Positions 28,377 through 37,955 of a DNA stretch of 64,000 bases are shown here, piece after piece (the first letter of the stretch is position 1; the number at the start of each line of letters is the position of its first letter). The translations under genes were made by a program, and so were the position numbers. Location: NCBI GenBank assembly GCA_000171875.1, contig ABHI01000003.1, forward strand, positions 124,001 to 188,000. Reading direction: 5' to 3'. The notes beneath the pieces are model-generated. The model was given only the letters and a program-made list of their open reading frames with translations. It was not told the origin of the DNA and did no database searches. Origin of the DNA: Flavobacteriales bacterium ALC-1 (GTDB lineage: Bacteria; Bacteroidota; Bacteroidia; Flavobacteriales; Flavobacteriaceae).

Positions 28377-30173
28377 ATGTTACGTCAATTATTTATTTGT
28401 GGCCTCTTATTTTTTAGCATGTTATCATGTAAGAATGAAACATCTAGCGCTGATACTAATCTTGAAGTAGAGGTGAAAAATGAAGGCTTTGCGGCACTTT
28501 TAGAAAAATACAAAGAGGAAGGATATGTGTTAAATCCAATGGTAGCAACTGGTGCAGGTGATACGCGCTATAATACTGCATTTCCAAATTTTCTATCAAC
28601 AGAGTATAAAGCTAAGAAGAAAGGCTATTACGAATCTTATAAAGCTAAGCTCGCTGAAATAGATGTTGAATCGTTGAGCGCTACTGAAAAAATGAGCTTA
28701 GCAGTATTAAATTGGGATATAGATATAAATCTTGAAGCTATGAACTTTAAAAAAGATTTAATGCCTGTAGACCAGATGTGGTCAAAGAATTTAGATTTTA
28801 ATCAATTAGCCTCAGCTAGTAATGCGCAGCCTTTTAATACGGTTAAAGACTATAAAGACTGGACGATTAGAGTAGATAATTATTTAATATGGTTAAATGC
28901 TACTATAACTAATATGAAAACAGGAATAAAGGAAGGTTATGTATTACCAAAACCGTTGATAAAGAAAATTATTCCTCAGTTTGAAACTTTGGCCAAAGGC
29001 TCTATTGAAGATCATTTGTATTACGCTCCAATTAAGAAGATTCCTGGTAGTTTTACAAAAGAAGAACGTCATGAAATTACGAAAGATTACACATCCATGA
29101 TTCAAAACAAATTGATGCCTGCTCATCAGAAAATGGTTGATTTTTTAACAAATGATTATTTGCCAAAAGGAAGAACTACGAGTGGTATAGATGCAACACC
29201 ACTTGGAGCAGACTATTATAATCATCAAATAAAATTATATACAACAACGAATATGACTGCTGATGAAATTCATCAATTAGGACTACGTGAAGTCGCACGT
29301 ATTCGTTCGGAAATGGAAAAGATAAAAGAAGAGGTTGGTTTTGAAGGTGATTTAAATAGTTTTTTTGAACATGTAAGAACTAAAAAGTCACTAATGCCAT
29401 TTACTGAGCGCTCTCAAGTCATTGCTTTTTATGATAGTATACACGACGTCATGAAACCTCAAATTAATAAGTTATTTGGAAAACAACCTGTTACAGCTTT
29501 TGAAGTCAGACGCACACAACCTTTTAGAGAAAAATCTGCTGCAGCAAATTATAGTGCAGGTTCTTTAGATGGTACAAGACCAGGTATTTTTTACACACCA
29601 ATTCCTTATGTAGAAAGCTATAATATTTTTGATAAGGAAAGCTTATTCTTGCATGAAGCAATTCCTGGGCACCATTTTCAGATTGCTTTACAGCAAGAAA
29701 ATAAAGACTTGCCAGGTTTTAGAAAAACACTTTGGTATAGTGCTTATGGTGAAGGTTGGGCACTTTATGCTGAATCTATGGGTAAAGAGTTAGGGATATT
29801 TAAAGATCCATATCTGTATTTTGGTATGTTAAGCCAAGAAATTCACAGAGCAATTAGACTTGTGGTAGATACAGGATTGCACGCAAAAGGATGGACGCGT
29901 GAGCAAGCCATACAATATTCCTTAGAAAACGAAGCTGAATCTGAACGTGCTATAACTAGTGAAATTGAAAGGTATATGGCTAATCCTGGTCAGGCCTTAT
30001 CTTATAAAATAGGCCAGTTAAAACTAGTTGAATTAAGAGATAAAGCTTCAAAAACATTGGGTGATAAATTTGATATTAAGGAGTATCATAACCAAGTTTT
30101 AGAGACAGGTTGTATTCCTTTACAATTATTAGAAGATAAAATTGATGTTTGGATAACAGCTTCTCAAAATTAA
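28377..30173 (+). CDS. DUF885 putative metallopeptidase, lipoprotein
   Basis: I chose the ATG at 28377 (598 aa) because it gives a clean lipoprotein leader, FFSMLSC at Cys18; an upstream in-frame TTG at 28323 adds 18 hydrophobic residues without a motif. DUF885 members are predicted zinc carboxypeptidase-like enzymes. The motif HEAIPGHHFQ (His426, Glu427, His432/433) is the likely metal and catalytic site, with a conserved downstream block YGEGWALYAE. It probably acts on peptides in the periplasm. It ends at a bidirectional terminator shared with rlmH. Confidence 0.85.
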   Translation: MLRQLFICGLLFFSMLSCKNETSSADTNLEVEVKNEGFAALLEKYKEEGYVLNPMVATGAGDTRYNTAFPNFLSTEYKAKKKGYYESYKAKLAEIDVESLSATEKMSLAVLNWDIDINLEAMNFKKDLMPVDQMWSKNLDFNQLASASNAQPFNTVKDYKDWTIRVDNYLIWLNATITNMKTGIKEGYVLPKPLIKKIIPQFETLAKGSIEDHLYYAPIKKIPGSFTKEERHEITKDYTSMIQNKLMPAHQKMVDFLTNDYLPKGRTTSGIDATPLGADYYNHQIKLYTTTNMTADEIHQLGLREVARIRSEMEKIKEEVGFEGDLNSFFEHVRTKKSLMPFTERSQVIAFYDSIHDVMKPQINKLFGKQPVTAFEVRRTQPFREKSAAANYSAGSLDGTRPGIFYTPIPYVESYNIFDKESLFLHEAIPGHHFQIALQQENKDLPGFRKTLWYSAYGEGWALYAESMGKELGIFKDPYLYFGMLSQEIHRAIRLVVDTGLHAKGWTREQAIQYSLENEAESERAITSEIERYMANPGQALSYKIGQLKLVELRDKASKTLGDKFDIKEYHNQVLETGCIPLQLLEDKIDVWITASQN

Positions 30174-30194
30174 AGACTAAAACAGATTAAAAAT

Positions 30195-30232
30195 AAAACG
30201 AATCTTATCTATGATGATAAGGTTCGTTTTTT
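30195..30232. terminator. Bidirectional terminator overlapping the 3' end of rlmH
   Basis: AAAACGAATCTTATC / GATAAGGTTCGTTTT with loop TATGAT and one G-U pair, A-run left and T-run right. The last codons and stop of rlmH (stop at 30205-30207) lie inside the stem. Confidence 0.85.
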
Positions 30233-30681
30233 AATATCGTAAATCCTCTATACAACTGTTCAATAAAGAATAGACGCACCATTTGGTGTGAAAAAGTCAT
30301 TTGAGACAAGCCTAGTTTTCCATTAGCTCTTTTGTACACTGCATCCGAAAATCCATAAGGACCACCAATCACAAAGATTAAGGTTTTTATACCAGAGTTC
30401 ATATGTTTTTGTAGGTAGTTAGAAAATGCAATAGAATCTAGTTGTTTGCCGTTTTCATCCAGTAGAACTAAGATGTCAGAATTCTGAGTTTTCGCTAAAA
30501 TGAGCTCACCTTCTTTATCTTTTTGTTGTGCTTCAGATAAGTGTTTTACTTTTTTAAGATCTGGAATGATTTCAAGTTCAAACCGTATATAATGCCCAAG
30601 ACGTTTTTTATAATCTTCAATTAGTGTTTGAAGGTTTTTGTTATCTGTTTTGCCTATGGCTATGAGTTTAAAAACTGGCAT
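30205..30681 (-). CDS. rlmH: 23S rRNA (pseudouridine1915-N3)-methyltransferase RlmH
   Basis: A 158-residue SPOUT methyltransferase that modifies pseudouridine 1915 in helix 69 of 23S rRNA using SAM. It has the family start KLIAIGKTDNKNLQ, the SAM-knot segment VIGGPYGFSDAVYKRA and the C-terminus RLFFIEQLYRGFTI...PYHHR. Its start overlaps the end of the upstream secreted-protein gene by 14 bp, so the two are cotranscribed. Length and motifs are normal. Confidence 0.97.
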   Translation of the reverse strand: MPVFKLIAIGKTDNKNLQTLIEDYKKRLGHYIRFELEIIPDLKKVKHLSEAQQKDKEGELILAKTQNSDILVLLDENGKQLDSIAFSNYLQKHMNSGIKTLIFVIGGPYGFSDAVYKRANGKLGLSQMTFSHQMVRLFFIEQLYRGFTILKNEPYHHR

Positions 30682-31549
30682 GAGTAAAACAATTTGGTGG
30701 AGTTATCCTTCCGCTAGTTATATTAGGCGTTCCTTTTTCTTTTTTAGATTGTTTTGAATGTCTCATAATTTCTACTCTCATTTCATTTTCAAAATCTTCG
30801 TACATCTTTTCTATAAATTCAAGCGAATATTTTTTCGGATCAGATTTTACAGTATTAAAATCTTTAATAAATGGTTTCCAATCAGATTCTAGCATTTTTT
30901 TTACTTGTGCTTGTGTCAAAAAACTGTAATAGAAATATTGGCCGTTCGGTTTAAGAATGATGTGACCACGTTTTACATTTTTAAAGAAAATAGACTTAAT
31001 TACGTCAGGTAGTTTATATTTGTTATGGTATTTTGACTTAAAATTAAAATCTATATTTTCTGAGTAAGTGTAAAGAGGAGTAGCATTATTCTTTTTTGCG
31101 AATTTTTTACATTTTTTTTGTCTCGAATCATAATATTGTCGTCTTTTTATGTATTCTTTTTCTGAGATAATATCGGTTTCATCAATATTCCTCCTGTTTT
31201 GTATAGACTTTGAGTAATGTGTGTACCCTAAGAGGGAATCTTTAAAAACTAAAATTAAATTTTTATCAAAATCCTTAACATTCAAGTATTTCCTTAAAAG
31301 ATCTTTTACTTGCAATAATTCAGTTTCTTTAAAAGATCCAAAATCATAAGTTTTAAATAGACTCTTTACTATAACTGAATCATGAGTTGTTGTATTCTCT
31401 CTATATATAGATTTTAATACCTTTTCAGAAAATGAAATTTGATCTATTTGTTCTAAATTTTCATTAAGATAGATAATAGGTTTTGTTTCAACCTGAGCAT
31501 AGCTTGGCAAAGAAAATAGAAATAAGAAAACTAAAATATTCTTCAACAT
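30668..31549 (-). CDS. Secreted protein of unknown function
   Basis: I do not recognise this 293-residue protein. It has a signal peptide (ending PSYAQ) and then a Lys-rich, beta-containing region without Cys pairs or known motifs, and ends in a basic tail (RHSKQSKKEKG). Notable segments are HIILKPNGQYFYYSF and DWKPFIKDFNTVKSDPKKYS. It overlaps rlmH by 14 bp and is divergent from nadC. It may be specific to Flavobacteriaceae. Confidence 0.75.
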   Translation of the reverse strand: MLKNILVFLFLFSLPSYAQVETKPIIYLNENLEQIDQISFSEKVLKSIYRENTTTHDSVIVKSLFKTYDFGSFKETELLQVKDLLRKYLNVKDFDKNLILVFKDSLLGYTHYSKSIQNRRNIDETDIISEKEYIKRRQYYDSRQKKCKKFAKKNNATPLYTYSENIDFNFKSKYHNKYKLPDVIKSIFFKNVKRGHIILKPNGQYFYYSFLTQAQVKKMLESDWKPFIKDFNTVKSDPKKYSLEFIEKMYEDFENEMRVEIMRHSKQSKKEKGTPNITSGRITPPNCFTHASF

Positions 31550-31642
31550 AAATAAGTTATGATAAATTTAGGGAAACTAAAATACGACTATATTTCAAAT
31601 ATCATCTTTCAATTCCTATTTTTACAGGAAATAAGATTTTAC

Positions 31643-32500
31643 ATGATTTCAAAAGAACAATTCGATAAAGAAATAGACGGAATTATTGCTAATGCCATTA
31701 GAGAAGATGTAGGTGATGGGGATCATAGTTCCTTAGCTTGTATTCCTGATTTTGCTCAAGGAAAAGCAAAGTTATTGGTAAAAGATGATGGTATAATTGC
31801 TGGTATTGAATTTGCTAAGCAAGTCTTTGCTTATGTAGATGAGAATATGAAAGTTGAGACTTTAATAGAAGAAGGAAGTAGGGTTAAGTATGGAGATATT
31901 GCTTTTTATGTAGAAGGGGCTTCACAATCCATTCTCAAAGCAGAACGTTTAGTGCTTAATGCTATGCAAAGAATGAGTGCAATAGCTACAAAAACAAGAC
32001 AGTTTGTAGATCTATTGGAAGGTACAGAAACAAAAATTTTAGATACCCGTAAAACGACACCAGGAATTAGAGCGCTCGAAAAATGGGCTGTAAAAATTGG
32101 AGGTGGAGAAAATCATAGATTTGCCTTGTACGATATGATAATGCTTAAGGATAATCATATTGATTTTGCAGGCGGAGTTGCAAAAGCGATTAACTTAACT
32201 AAACAGTATCTCAAGGACACCAATAGAGATTTAAAAATTATTGTTGAAGCCAGAAACTTAGAAGAAATAAAAGAGATTCTAGACTGTGGAGGTGTGTATC
32301 GTATCCTTATTGATAATTTTAATTATGAAGATACGCGTAAGGCAGTAAAGTTGATTGGAAGTCAATGTTTAACTGAATCTTCTGGAGGAATCAATGAAAA
32401 CACGCTTAGAAAATATGCAGAATGTGGGGTAGATTATATTTCTTCTGGCGCATTAACGCACTCGGTTTATAATATGGATTTAAGCCTAAAGGCTGTGTAG
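31643..32500 (+). CDS. nadC: Nicotinate-nucleotide pyrophosphorylase (carboxylating)
   Basis: Converts quinolinate and PRPP to nicotinate mononucleotide in de novo NAD synthesis. The ATG at 31643 (285 aa, MISKEQFDKEID) is preferred over an upstream in-frame ATG that would add 28 unrelated residues. Motifs seen are EDVGDGDHSS, the RxLN-type block ERLVLNAMQRMS, DTRKTTPGIR, GGGENHRFALYD and MLKDNHI. It is followed one base later by a YihY-type gene. No nadA or nadB is nearby. Confidence 0.97.
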   Translation: MISKEQFDKEIDGIIANAIREDVGDGDHSSLACIPDFAQGKAKLLVKDDGIIAGIEFAKQVFAYVDENMKVETLIEEGSRVKYGDIAFYVEGASQSILKAERLVLNAMQRMSAIATKTRQFVDLLEGTETKILDTRKTTPGIRALEKWAVKIGGGENHRFALYDMIMLKDNHIDFAGGVAKAINLTKQYLKDTNRDLKIIVEARNLEEIKEILDCGGVYRILIDNFNYEDTRKAVKLIGSQCLTESSGGINENTLRKYAECGVDYISSGALTHSVYNMDLSLKAV

Positions 32501-32501
32501 T

Positions 32502-33449
32502 ATGTCAAAACCTATAGAGGATAAATTAGATAAAATCCCAGTACTTAATTTAGTAGTTCGCTTTTTTAAGCAGATACGATTACCAGGATTTGAAGGTTTA
32601 TCTGTTTATGATTTATTAGAGTTGTATGTTTTAGGTATAGTAAAAGGGACATTAACAACAAGAGCAAGTGCCATAGCTTTTAGTTTTTTTACAGCAATTT
32701 TCCCTTTCTTATTGTTTGTCATTATTTTAATGCCACATATACCAATAGAAGGTTTTCAAAAAGAGTTTCTAGATTTTTTAAATTCAGTTTTGCCACCTCA
32801 AACCTCAGATTTTTTTGTTTCTAATATATTTGATAATATTAGTGGAGGTACAGGGACAGGTTTACTATCTTCGGTATTTTTATTATCCATGTTGTTGATG
32901 GCCAATGGTGTTAATGCGGTGTTTTCTGGTTTTGAAAACTCGTACCATGAGCAATTAACACGTAATGTATTTCAGCAATATTTATATGCACTGGGAGTTG
33001 CATTAATTTTAGCAGTATTAGTATTGCTTACAGTTGCGGTTTTTGGGTATTTTCAGATTTATATCATTGCGCCAATTTATAAAACATTTACAGGTGAAGC
33101 TGTGACTGTTTCAGGCATTGGTTGGATTATTTTTGCTAAGTACATGTTCTTTGTTATTATGGTGTACATGGCAACGGCAACACTGTATTATTTCGGTACG
33201 AAAGAAGGTAGGTATACTAGGTTCTTTTCAGTGGGAGCTTTACTAACAACTTTGCTTATTATTTTAACATCATATTTGTTTGGTATATATATAGACAATT
33301 TTTCACAGTATAATAAGTTATATGGGTCAATAGGTGCACTTTTAATATTGCTTTTATATCTATGGCTTAATTCTAATATTTTATTACTAGGCTATGAGCT
33401 AAATGCATCTTTAAGGAGGTTACATAAAATTAATAGTAAGGATGAATAA
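32502..33449 (+). CDS. YihY/BrkB-family inner membrane protein
   Basis: A 315-residue protein with six predicted membrane helices and the YihY/BrkB features RASAIAFSFFTAIFPF and GSIGALLILLLYLWLNS. Once annotated as ribonuclease BN in error, the family is a membrane protein group of uncertain function, possibly transport. Its start follows nadC by one base and its end overlaps the DUF2147 gene by 8 bp, so nadC to priA is likely one transcript. Confidence 0.9.
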   Translation: MSKPIEDKLDKIPVLNLVVRFFKQIRLPGFEGLSVYDLLELYVLGIVKGTLTTRASAIAFSFFTAIFPFLLFVIILMPHIPIEGFQKEFLDFLNSVLPPQTSDFFVSNIFDNISGGTGTGLLSSVFLLSMLLMANGVNAVFSGFENSYHEQLTRNVFQQYLYALGVALILAVLVLLTVAVFGYFQIYIIAPIYKTFTGEAVTVSGIGWIIFAKYMFFVIMVYMATATLYYFGTKEGRYTRFFSVGALLTTLLIILTSYLFGIYIDNFSQYNKLYGSIGALLILLLYLWLNSNILLLGYELNASLRRLHKINSKDE

Positions 33450-33867
33450 GTTTTTAATAATAATATTCAGTGTGTTATGCTTAAATAGTATTTCTGCTCA
33501 AAGTATATTAGGCAGATGGAAAACTATTGATGATGAAACAGGTAAAGAAAAATCTATCGTAGAAATCTACGAGGATAATGGTAAGATTTACGGTAAAATA
33601 ATAAAACTTATAAATCCAAAACAAAAAAATCCGTTATGTGATAAATGTGAAGGTGATAATAAGGATAAGCCTATTATTGGTATGGTAATTATAGATGGAT
33701 TAGAAAAGGATGATGATATTTATGATGGGGGAAACATAACTAATCCAAGTAACGGTAAAGTCTATAAATGCCGACTTAAAATTGGAGATAATGAAGATAC
33801 TTTGCAAGTGAGAGGTTATGTTGCTTTTTTCTACAAAACGCAATATTGGAAACGCGTTAGTGAGTGA
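33442..33867 (+). CDS. DUF2147 secreted small protein
   Basis: A 141-residue exported protein (leader ending ISAQS) with the DUF2147 layout: ILGRWKTIDDETGKEKSIVE at the start of the mature form, a CDKC pair, GMVIIDGL, GGNITNPSNGKVYKC and a C-terminal QYWKRV. The fold is lipocalin-like. Its function is not established. It overlaps its neighbours on both sides by a few bases. Confidence 0.87.
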   Translation: MNKFLIIIFSVLCLNSISAQSILGRWKTIDDETGKEKSIVEIYEDNGKIYGKIIKLINPKQKNPLCDKCEGDNKDKPIIGMVIIDGLEKDDDIYDGGNITNPSNGKVYKCRLKIGDNEDTLQVRGYVAFFYKTQYWKRVSE

Positions 33868-36317
33868 TCTATTTTCTTGATGTCATATTGCCAATTCCGC
33901 TTCAAAAAGCTTTTACATATCATATAACAGAAGCTGAAGCTAATTTTCTCAAATCAGGAATGCGAATTGCTGTACCTTTTGGAAAGAGCAAAATCTACAC
34001 GGCTTTAGCTTATAAAATTCATAATAATCCACCTACAGCTTACGAACCTAAGACTATTCATCAAATTCTTGATGATAAGCCTGTGGTTACTGAAACGCAA
34101 TTAAAACATTGGGAATGGATCGCTAAGTATTATATGTGTAGTGTAGGTGAAGTGATGCGTGCTGCAATGCCAAATGCTTTTATTTTAGAAAGTGAAACGA
34201 TTATTTCTAAGAATGATAAAATTGAAGTTAAAGATTCTGAATTAAAAGACGATGAGTTTTTAATTTATGAAGCTTTACACCATCAATCTTCATTAAAAAT
34301 TAATGATGTCGTTTCTATTTTAGATAAAAAGCGTGTACTTCCTGTTATTAATGGCTTGGTAGAGAAAGGTGTTTTACATCTTCAGGAAGAACTTTACGAA
34401 AAATATCAGCCCAAATTGGTGCGTTATATTAAGTTGCATAGTGATCATAAATCAGAAAAACAGCTTCAAAATTTATTAGAAGAATTAAGTCGTGCACCAA
34501 AACAGCGGGAAGTTATTTTGGCATTGTTTACTATGGAAGGGTCTTCAAGTGAACCTATAAAAGTTTCGGAATTAGCTAAGCGAAGTGGTGCATCTGCTAC
34601 AATTATTAAGACTTTAATTGATAAAGGTGTTTTAGAAGACTATCATGTTAGAACTGATAGAGTTCAGTTTGATGGTGAAGGTAATGCAGATGCTAAAATT
34701 TTAAACGAAGCTCAGCAGCAAGCGTTTAATGAGATTGATGCATGTTTCAAAACGAAATCAGTTACGCTTTTGCATGGAGTTACTTCTTCTGGTAAAACAG
34801 AAATCTATGTGCAGCTTATTCAAAAACAATTAGATTTAGGAAAACAAGTGTTATATCTATTGCCAGAAATAGCGCTAACAACACAGCTTGTACAACGTTT
34901 GCAAGATTATTTCGGTGAGAAAATAGCCGTGTTTCATAGTAGATATTCTGGTAACGAACGTGTTGAGGTTTGGAATAATATGCTCAATAATTCGGAAAAA
35001 GCGCAAGTTATTATTGGAGCACGCTCTTCGTTGTTATTGCCATTCAATAATTTAGGTTTAATTATTGTTGACGAAGAACACGAGCAATCCTACAAGCAGT
35101 TTGATCCAGCACCACGTTATCATGCTAGAGATGCTGCTGTTGTATTGGCTAATTTGCATCAAGCTAAAACACTTTTAGGCTCAGCAACTCCAAGTTTAGA
35201 GACTTATTTTAATGCAAGCCAAGGAAAATACGGTTTAGTAGAGTTAAATACACGTTATAACAATGTGTTAATGCCAGATATTGAATTGGTAGATTTAGCT
35301 GATAAATACAAGCGTAAACGCATGAAAGGTCATTTTTCTGATCGCCTGATTGAAGAAATGACAGAAACCTTAGAGCAAGGCTTTCAAATTATATTATTTC
35401 AGAATAGAAGAGGTTTTTCTCCTATTATAGAATGCACTACTTGTGGAACATCACCACAATGCCCTAATTGTGATGTAAGTTTAACGTATCATCAATACAG
35501 AGATCAATTACGTTGTCATTATTGTGGTTATAGTGCTGCAATGCTAAAAAGTTGCCAAGGCTGCGGAAATGCGACTTTAGATACTAAAGGCTTTGGAACA
35601 GAACAGATTGAGGAAGAGGTGAAAGCGTTGTTCCCTGAAAAGAAAGTAGCGCGAATGGATTTAGATACCACACGTGGAAAATACGGTTTCGAAAAAATAA
35701 TTACCAGTTTTGAGCAACGCGAAGTTGATATTTTAGTCGGTACACAAATGTTAACTAAAGGCTTAGATTTTAGGCATGTTAAGCTTGTCGGCATAATGAA
35801 TGCAGATAATTTGCTGAATTTTCCAGATTTTAGAGCGCATGAGCGGAGTTATCAATTAATGGCACAAGTTTCTGGTAGAGCAGGACGTACTGATTTAAGA
35901 GGGAAGGTATTAATACAAACGTATAATCCACATCATAATATTTTACAACAAGTCTCTACAAATTCATTTAAGGACATGTACGCTGAACAACTGAATGATA
36001 GATACAATTATAAATATCCGCCTATATACAGATTAATTAAGATAACTTTTAAGCATAAAGACTATAATCGTGTCAACTTAGCAGCTGATTGGTATGCCAA
36101 ATCATTACGCCAAGTATTTAAAGCTAATGTTCTAGGTCCAGAATTTCCACCAGTCTCTAGAATTCGTAATCTTTATTTAAAGAATATATTACTAAAAATT
36201 CCAGAAAAGCAATCATTATCAAAAACTAAAGCTGCTATTATTAAAATTGACAATAGTTTTAACGCTGTTAAGGATTTTAGACCAGTGCGTGTTATTTTAA
36301 ATGTTGACAATTACTAA
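33864..36317 (+). CDS. priA: Primosomal protein N' (replication restart helicase PriA)
   Basis: A 3'-5' DNA helicase that reloads the replisome at stalled forks; 817 aa. The GTG at 33864 overlaps the upstream TGA (GTGA), a coupled start, and gives the expected IYFLDVILPIPLQKAFTY N-terminus. The 3'-end-binding domain comes first, Walker A GVTSSGKTE is near residue 306, the DEEH box near 402, and the zinc-binding insertion with four CxxC pairs at about 523-570. The helicase C-terminal half with GTQMLTKGLDF and SGRAGR is complete. Confidence 0.96.
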   Translation: MIYFLDVILPIPLQKAFTYHITEAEANFLKSGMRIAVPFGKSKIYTALAYKIHNNPPTAYEPKTIHQILDDKPVVTETQLKHWEWIAKYYMCSVGEVMRAAMPNAFILESETIISKNDKIEVKDSELKDDEFLIYEALHHQSSLKINDVVSILDKKRVLPVINGLVEKGVLHLQEELYEKYQPKLVRYIKLHSDHKSEKQLQNLLEELSRAPKQREVILALFTMEGSSSEPIKVSELAKRSGASATIIKTLIDKGVLEDYHVRTDRVQFDGEGNADAKILNEAQQQAFNEIDACFKTKSVTLLHGVTSSGKTEIYVQLIQKQLDLGKQVLYLLPEIALTTQLVQRLQDYFGEKIAVFHSRYSGNERVEVWNNMLNNSEKAQVIIGARSSLLLPFNNLGLIIVDEEHEQSYKQFDPAPRYHARDAAVVLANLHQAKTLLGSATPSLETYFNASQGKYGLVELNTRYNNVLMPDIELVDLADKYKRKRMKGHFSDRLIEEMTETLEQGFQIILFQNRRGFSPIIECTTCGTSPQCPNCDVSLTYHQYRDQLRCHYCGYSAAMLKSCQGCGNATLDTKGFGTEQIEEEVKALFPEKKVARMDLDTTRGKYGFEKIITSFEQREVDILVGTQMLTKGLDFRHVKLVGIMNADNLLNFPDFRAHERSYQLMAQVSGRAGRTDLRGKVLIQTYNPHHNILQQVSTNSFKDMYAEQLNDRYNYKYPPIYRLIKITFKHKDYNRVNLAADWYAKSLRQVFKANVLGPEFPPVSRIRNLYLKNILLKIPEKQSLSKTKAAIIKIDNSFNAVKDFRPVRVILNVDNY

Positions 36318-36321
36318 AACA

Positions 36322-36351
36322 AAAATCCCGAGCACTTCTGCTCGGGATTTT
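36322..36351. terminator. Intrinsic terminator between priA and LytTR regulator
   Basis: AAAATCCCGAGC / GCTCGGGATTTT with a 6-base ACTTCT loop, perfect 12-bp stem with A and T flanks. It lies between convergent genes and probably works both ways. Confidence 0.92.
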
Positions 36352-36394
36352 AATAAACTATAATGTAATCCTTTAAATTTTAAATGTAGTTTTT

Positions 36395-37090
36395 CTACAT
36401 ATTGTTTAAAGCATCAACTAATTGCGTCTTTTTATTTCGACTCAAAGGAATTTCATAGGCTCCAACTTCAACATTTTTACTATTAAAGCGGTCAATTTTA
36501 TCGAGATTCACAATGTAGGATTTGTGAATTCTTAAAAATTTACCTTCAGGTAATTCCTGTTCAAAAGCTTTCATTGTAGATAATACAACGAGGCTGTTTT
36601 CTTCTGTTACTACCTTTACATAGTCGCCAAGTGCTTCAATCCATTTGATATCCTTAATATAAACTTTACGTTTTTTAAGGTTACTTTTCACAAAGATATG
36701 TTCTCCATCAGTTTCGTTAAAATCTAATTTCAGTTTATGCTGCTCAATAGCTTTTTCTACGGCAGTATTAAAACGTTCTTTTGTGATTGGTTTTTGAAGA
36801 TAATCGGTAGCATCGTAATTAAATGCTTTAAAAGCATATTCGGTTTTACCTGTAACAAAAATAATTTGGGGTTTGTTGTTGAGTACATCTAAGAGTTCAA
36901 AACCGTTTAATACTGGCATCTCTATATCTAAAAAGATAAGATCAACCTTATGTGTATTAAGACCGTTTTTTGTTTCTAACGCACTACTGTACTCTGCAAT
37001 AAGGTTAAGTGAGGAATGATTCTCAATTAACTTTACTATAGAGAGACGTTGAATCGCAGAATCATCAACAACTACACAGTTTAAAGTCAT
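36395..37090 (-). CDS. LytTR-family response regulator
   Basis: A 231-residue two-component regulator. The receiver domain (1-118) has the acidic pocket VVDD, phospho-acceptor Asp55 in LIFLDIEMP and Lys100 in LQKPI. The LytTR DNA-binding domain (about 130-231) has IKWIEALGDYVKV, FLRIHKSYIVNL and IPLSRNKK. No histidine kinase is adjacent, so its partner is elsewhere. It is divergent from the rpsF operon. Confidence 0.93.
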   Translation of the reverse strand: MTLNCVVVDDSAIQRLSIVKLIENHSSLNLIAEYSSALETKNGLNTHKVDLIFLDIEMPVLNGFELLDVLNNKPQIIFVTGKTEYAFKAFNYDATDYLQKPITKERFNTAVEKAIEQHKLKLDFNETDGEHIFVKSNLKKRKVYIKDIKWIEALGDYVKVVTEENSLVVLSTMKAFEQELPEGKFLRIHKSYIVNLDKIDRFNSKNVEVGAYEIPLSRNKKTQLVDALNNM

Positions 37091-37226
37091 AACATTAATA
37101 TTTTATTAGGTTAAGATATCGACAATAGTACGATAATTTCGGTTAAAAAACAAATTTTACCGACAAAGTGTAAAATTTAACAAATTCGATAGTTTTAAAA
37201 GTTCTATAAATTTACACTCAAAAACG

Positions 37227-37257
37227 TTGCTAGAATTAGAATTAATGCTTATTTTTG
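37227..37257 (+). promoter_or_regulatory. Bacteroidota-type promoter of the rpsF operon
   Basis: TTG at 37227-37229, a 20-base spacer, then TATTTTTG (TAnnTTTG) at 37250-37257, 34 bases before the rpsF ATG. Confidence 0.6.
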
Positions 37258-37290
37258 CAGCCGTTTTAACAATAAATAAAACAATTAATT

Positions 37291-37641
37291 ATGAATCATT
37301 ATGAAACTGTTTTCATCTTAAATCCCGTTTTATCTGAAGATCAGATAAAGGAGACAGTAAAGAAATATGAGGATTTCCTCGTTTCTAAAGGTGCTAAGAT
37401 GATTGCCAAAGAAGATTGGGGCTTAAAAAAGTTAGCTTATCCAATCCAAAACAAAAAAAGTGGTTTTTATCACTTATTTGAGTACACTGTTGCTGGTGAA
37501 GCAATTGAACCTTTAGAAGTTGAGTTTAGACGTGATGAGCGTTTTATGCGTTACTTAACTGTAAAATTAGACAAGCACGCTGTGGCTTGGGCTGAGAGAA
37601 GAAGAGAAAAAATGAAAGTTAAAGCAAAAGCAAAAGCGTAA
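37291..37641 (+). CDS. rpsF: 30S ribosomal protein S6
   Basis: A 116-residue bS6 starting [20 protein letters not shown], with the core motif [19 protein letters not shown] and the [15 protein letters not shown] strand. The C-terminal tail is basic and rich in Lys/Ala ([10 protein letters not shown]). In Bacteroidota ribosomes bS6, bS18 and bS21 form the pocket that hides the anti-Shine-Dalgarno sequence. First gene of rpsF-rpsR-rplI. Confidence 0.98.
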   Translation: MNHYETVFILNPVLSEDQIKETVKKYEDFLVSKGAKMIAKEDWGLKKLAYPIQNKKSGFYHLFEYTVAGEAIEPLEVEFRRDERFMRYLTVKLDKHAVAWAERRREKMKVKAKAKA

Positions 37642-37643
37642 TT

Positions 37644-37940
37644 ATGTCATCAATAGAACAACAAGCAAAAGGAAAAAAAGACGGAGAAATTAGATATTTA
37701 ACACCGTTAAATATTGAGACGTCTAAAACTAAGAAATATTGTCGTTTCAAGAAATCTGGAATCAAGTATGTCGATTATAAAGATGCAGATTGGTTGTTAG
37801 GTTTTGTAAACGAACAAGGTAAATTGTTACCAAGACGTTTAACAGGAACATCTTTAAAGTATCAAAGAAAAGTATCTGTAGCGGTAAAAAGAGCTAGACA
37901 TTTAGCTTTAATGCCATACGTTGCTGATTTATTAAAATAA
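37644..37940 (+). CDS. rpsR: 30S ribosomal protein S18
   Basis: A 98-residue bS18 with the Bacteroidota N-terminal extension before the conserved [18 protein letters not shown] and the [20 protein letters not shown] block that binds 16S rRNA and bS6. It begins 2 bp after rpsF. The lone Cys33 is not enough for a zinc ribbon. Confidence 0.98.
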   Translation: MSSIEQQAKGKKDGEIRYLTPLNIETSKTKKYCRFKKSGIKYVDYKDADWLLGFVNEQGKLLPRRLTGTSLKYQRKVSVAVKRARHLALMPYVADLLK

Positions 37941-37955
37941 AAATATCATAACACA

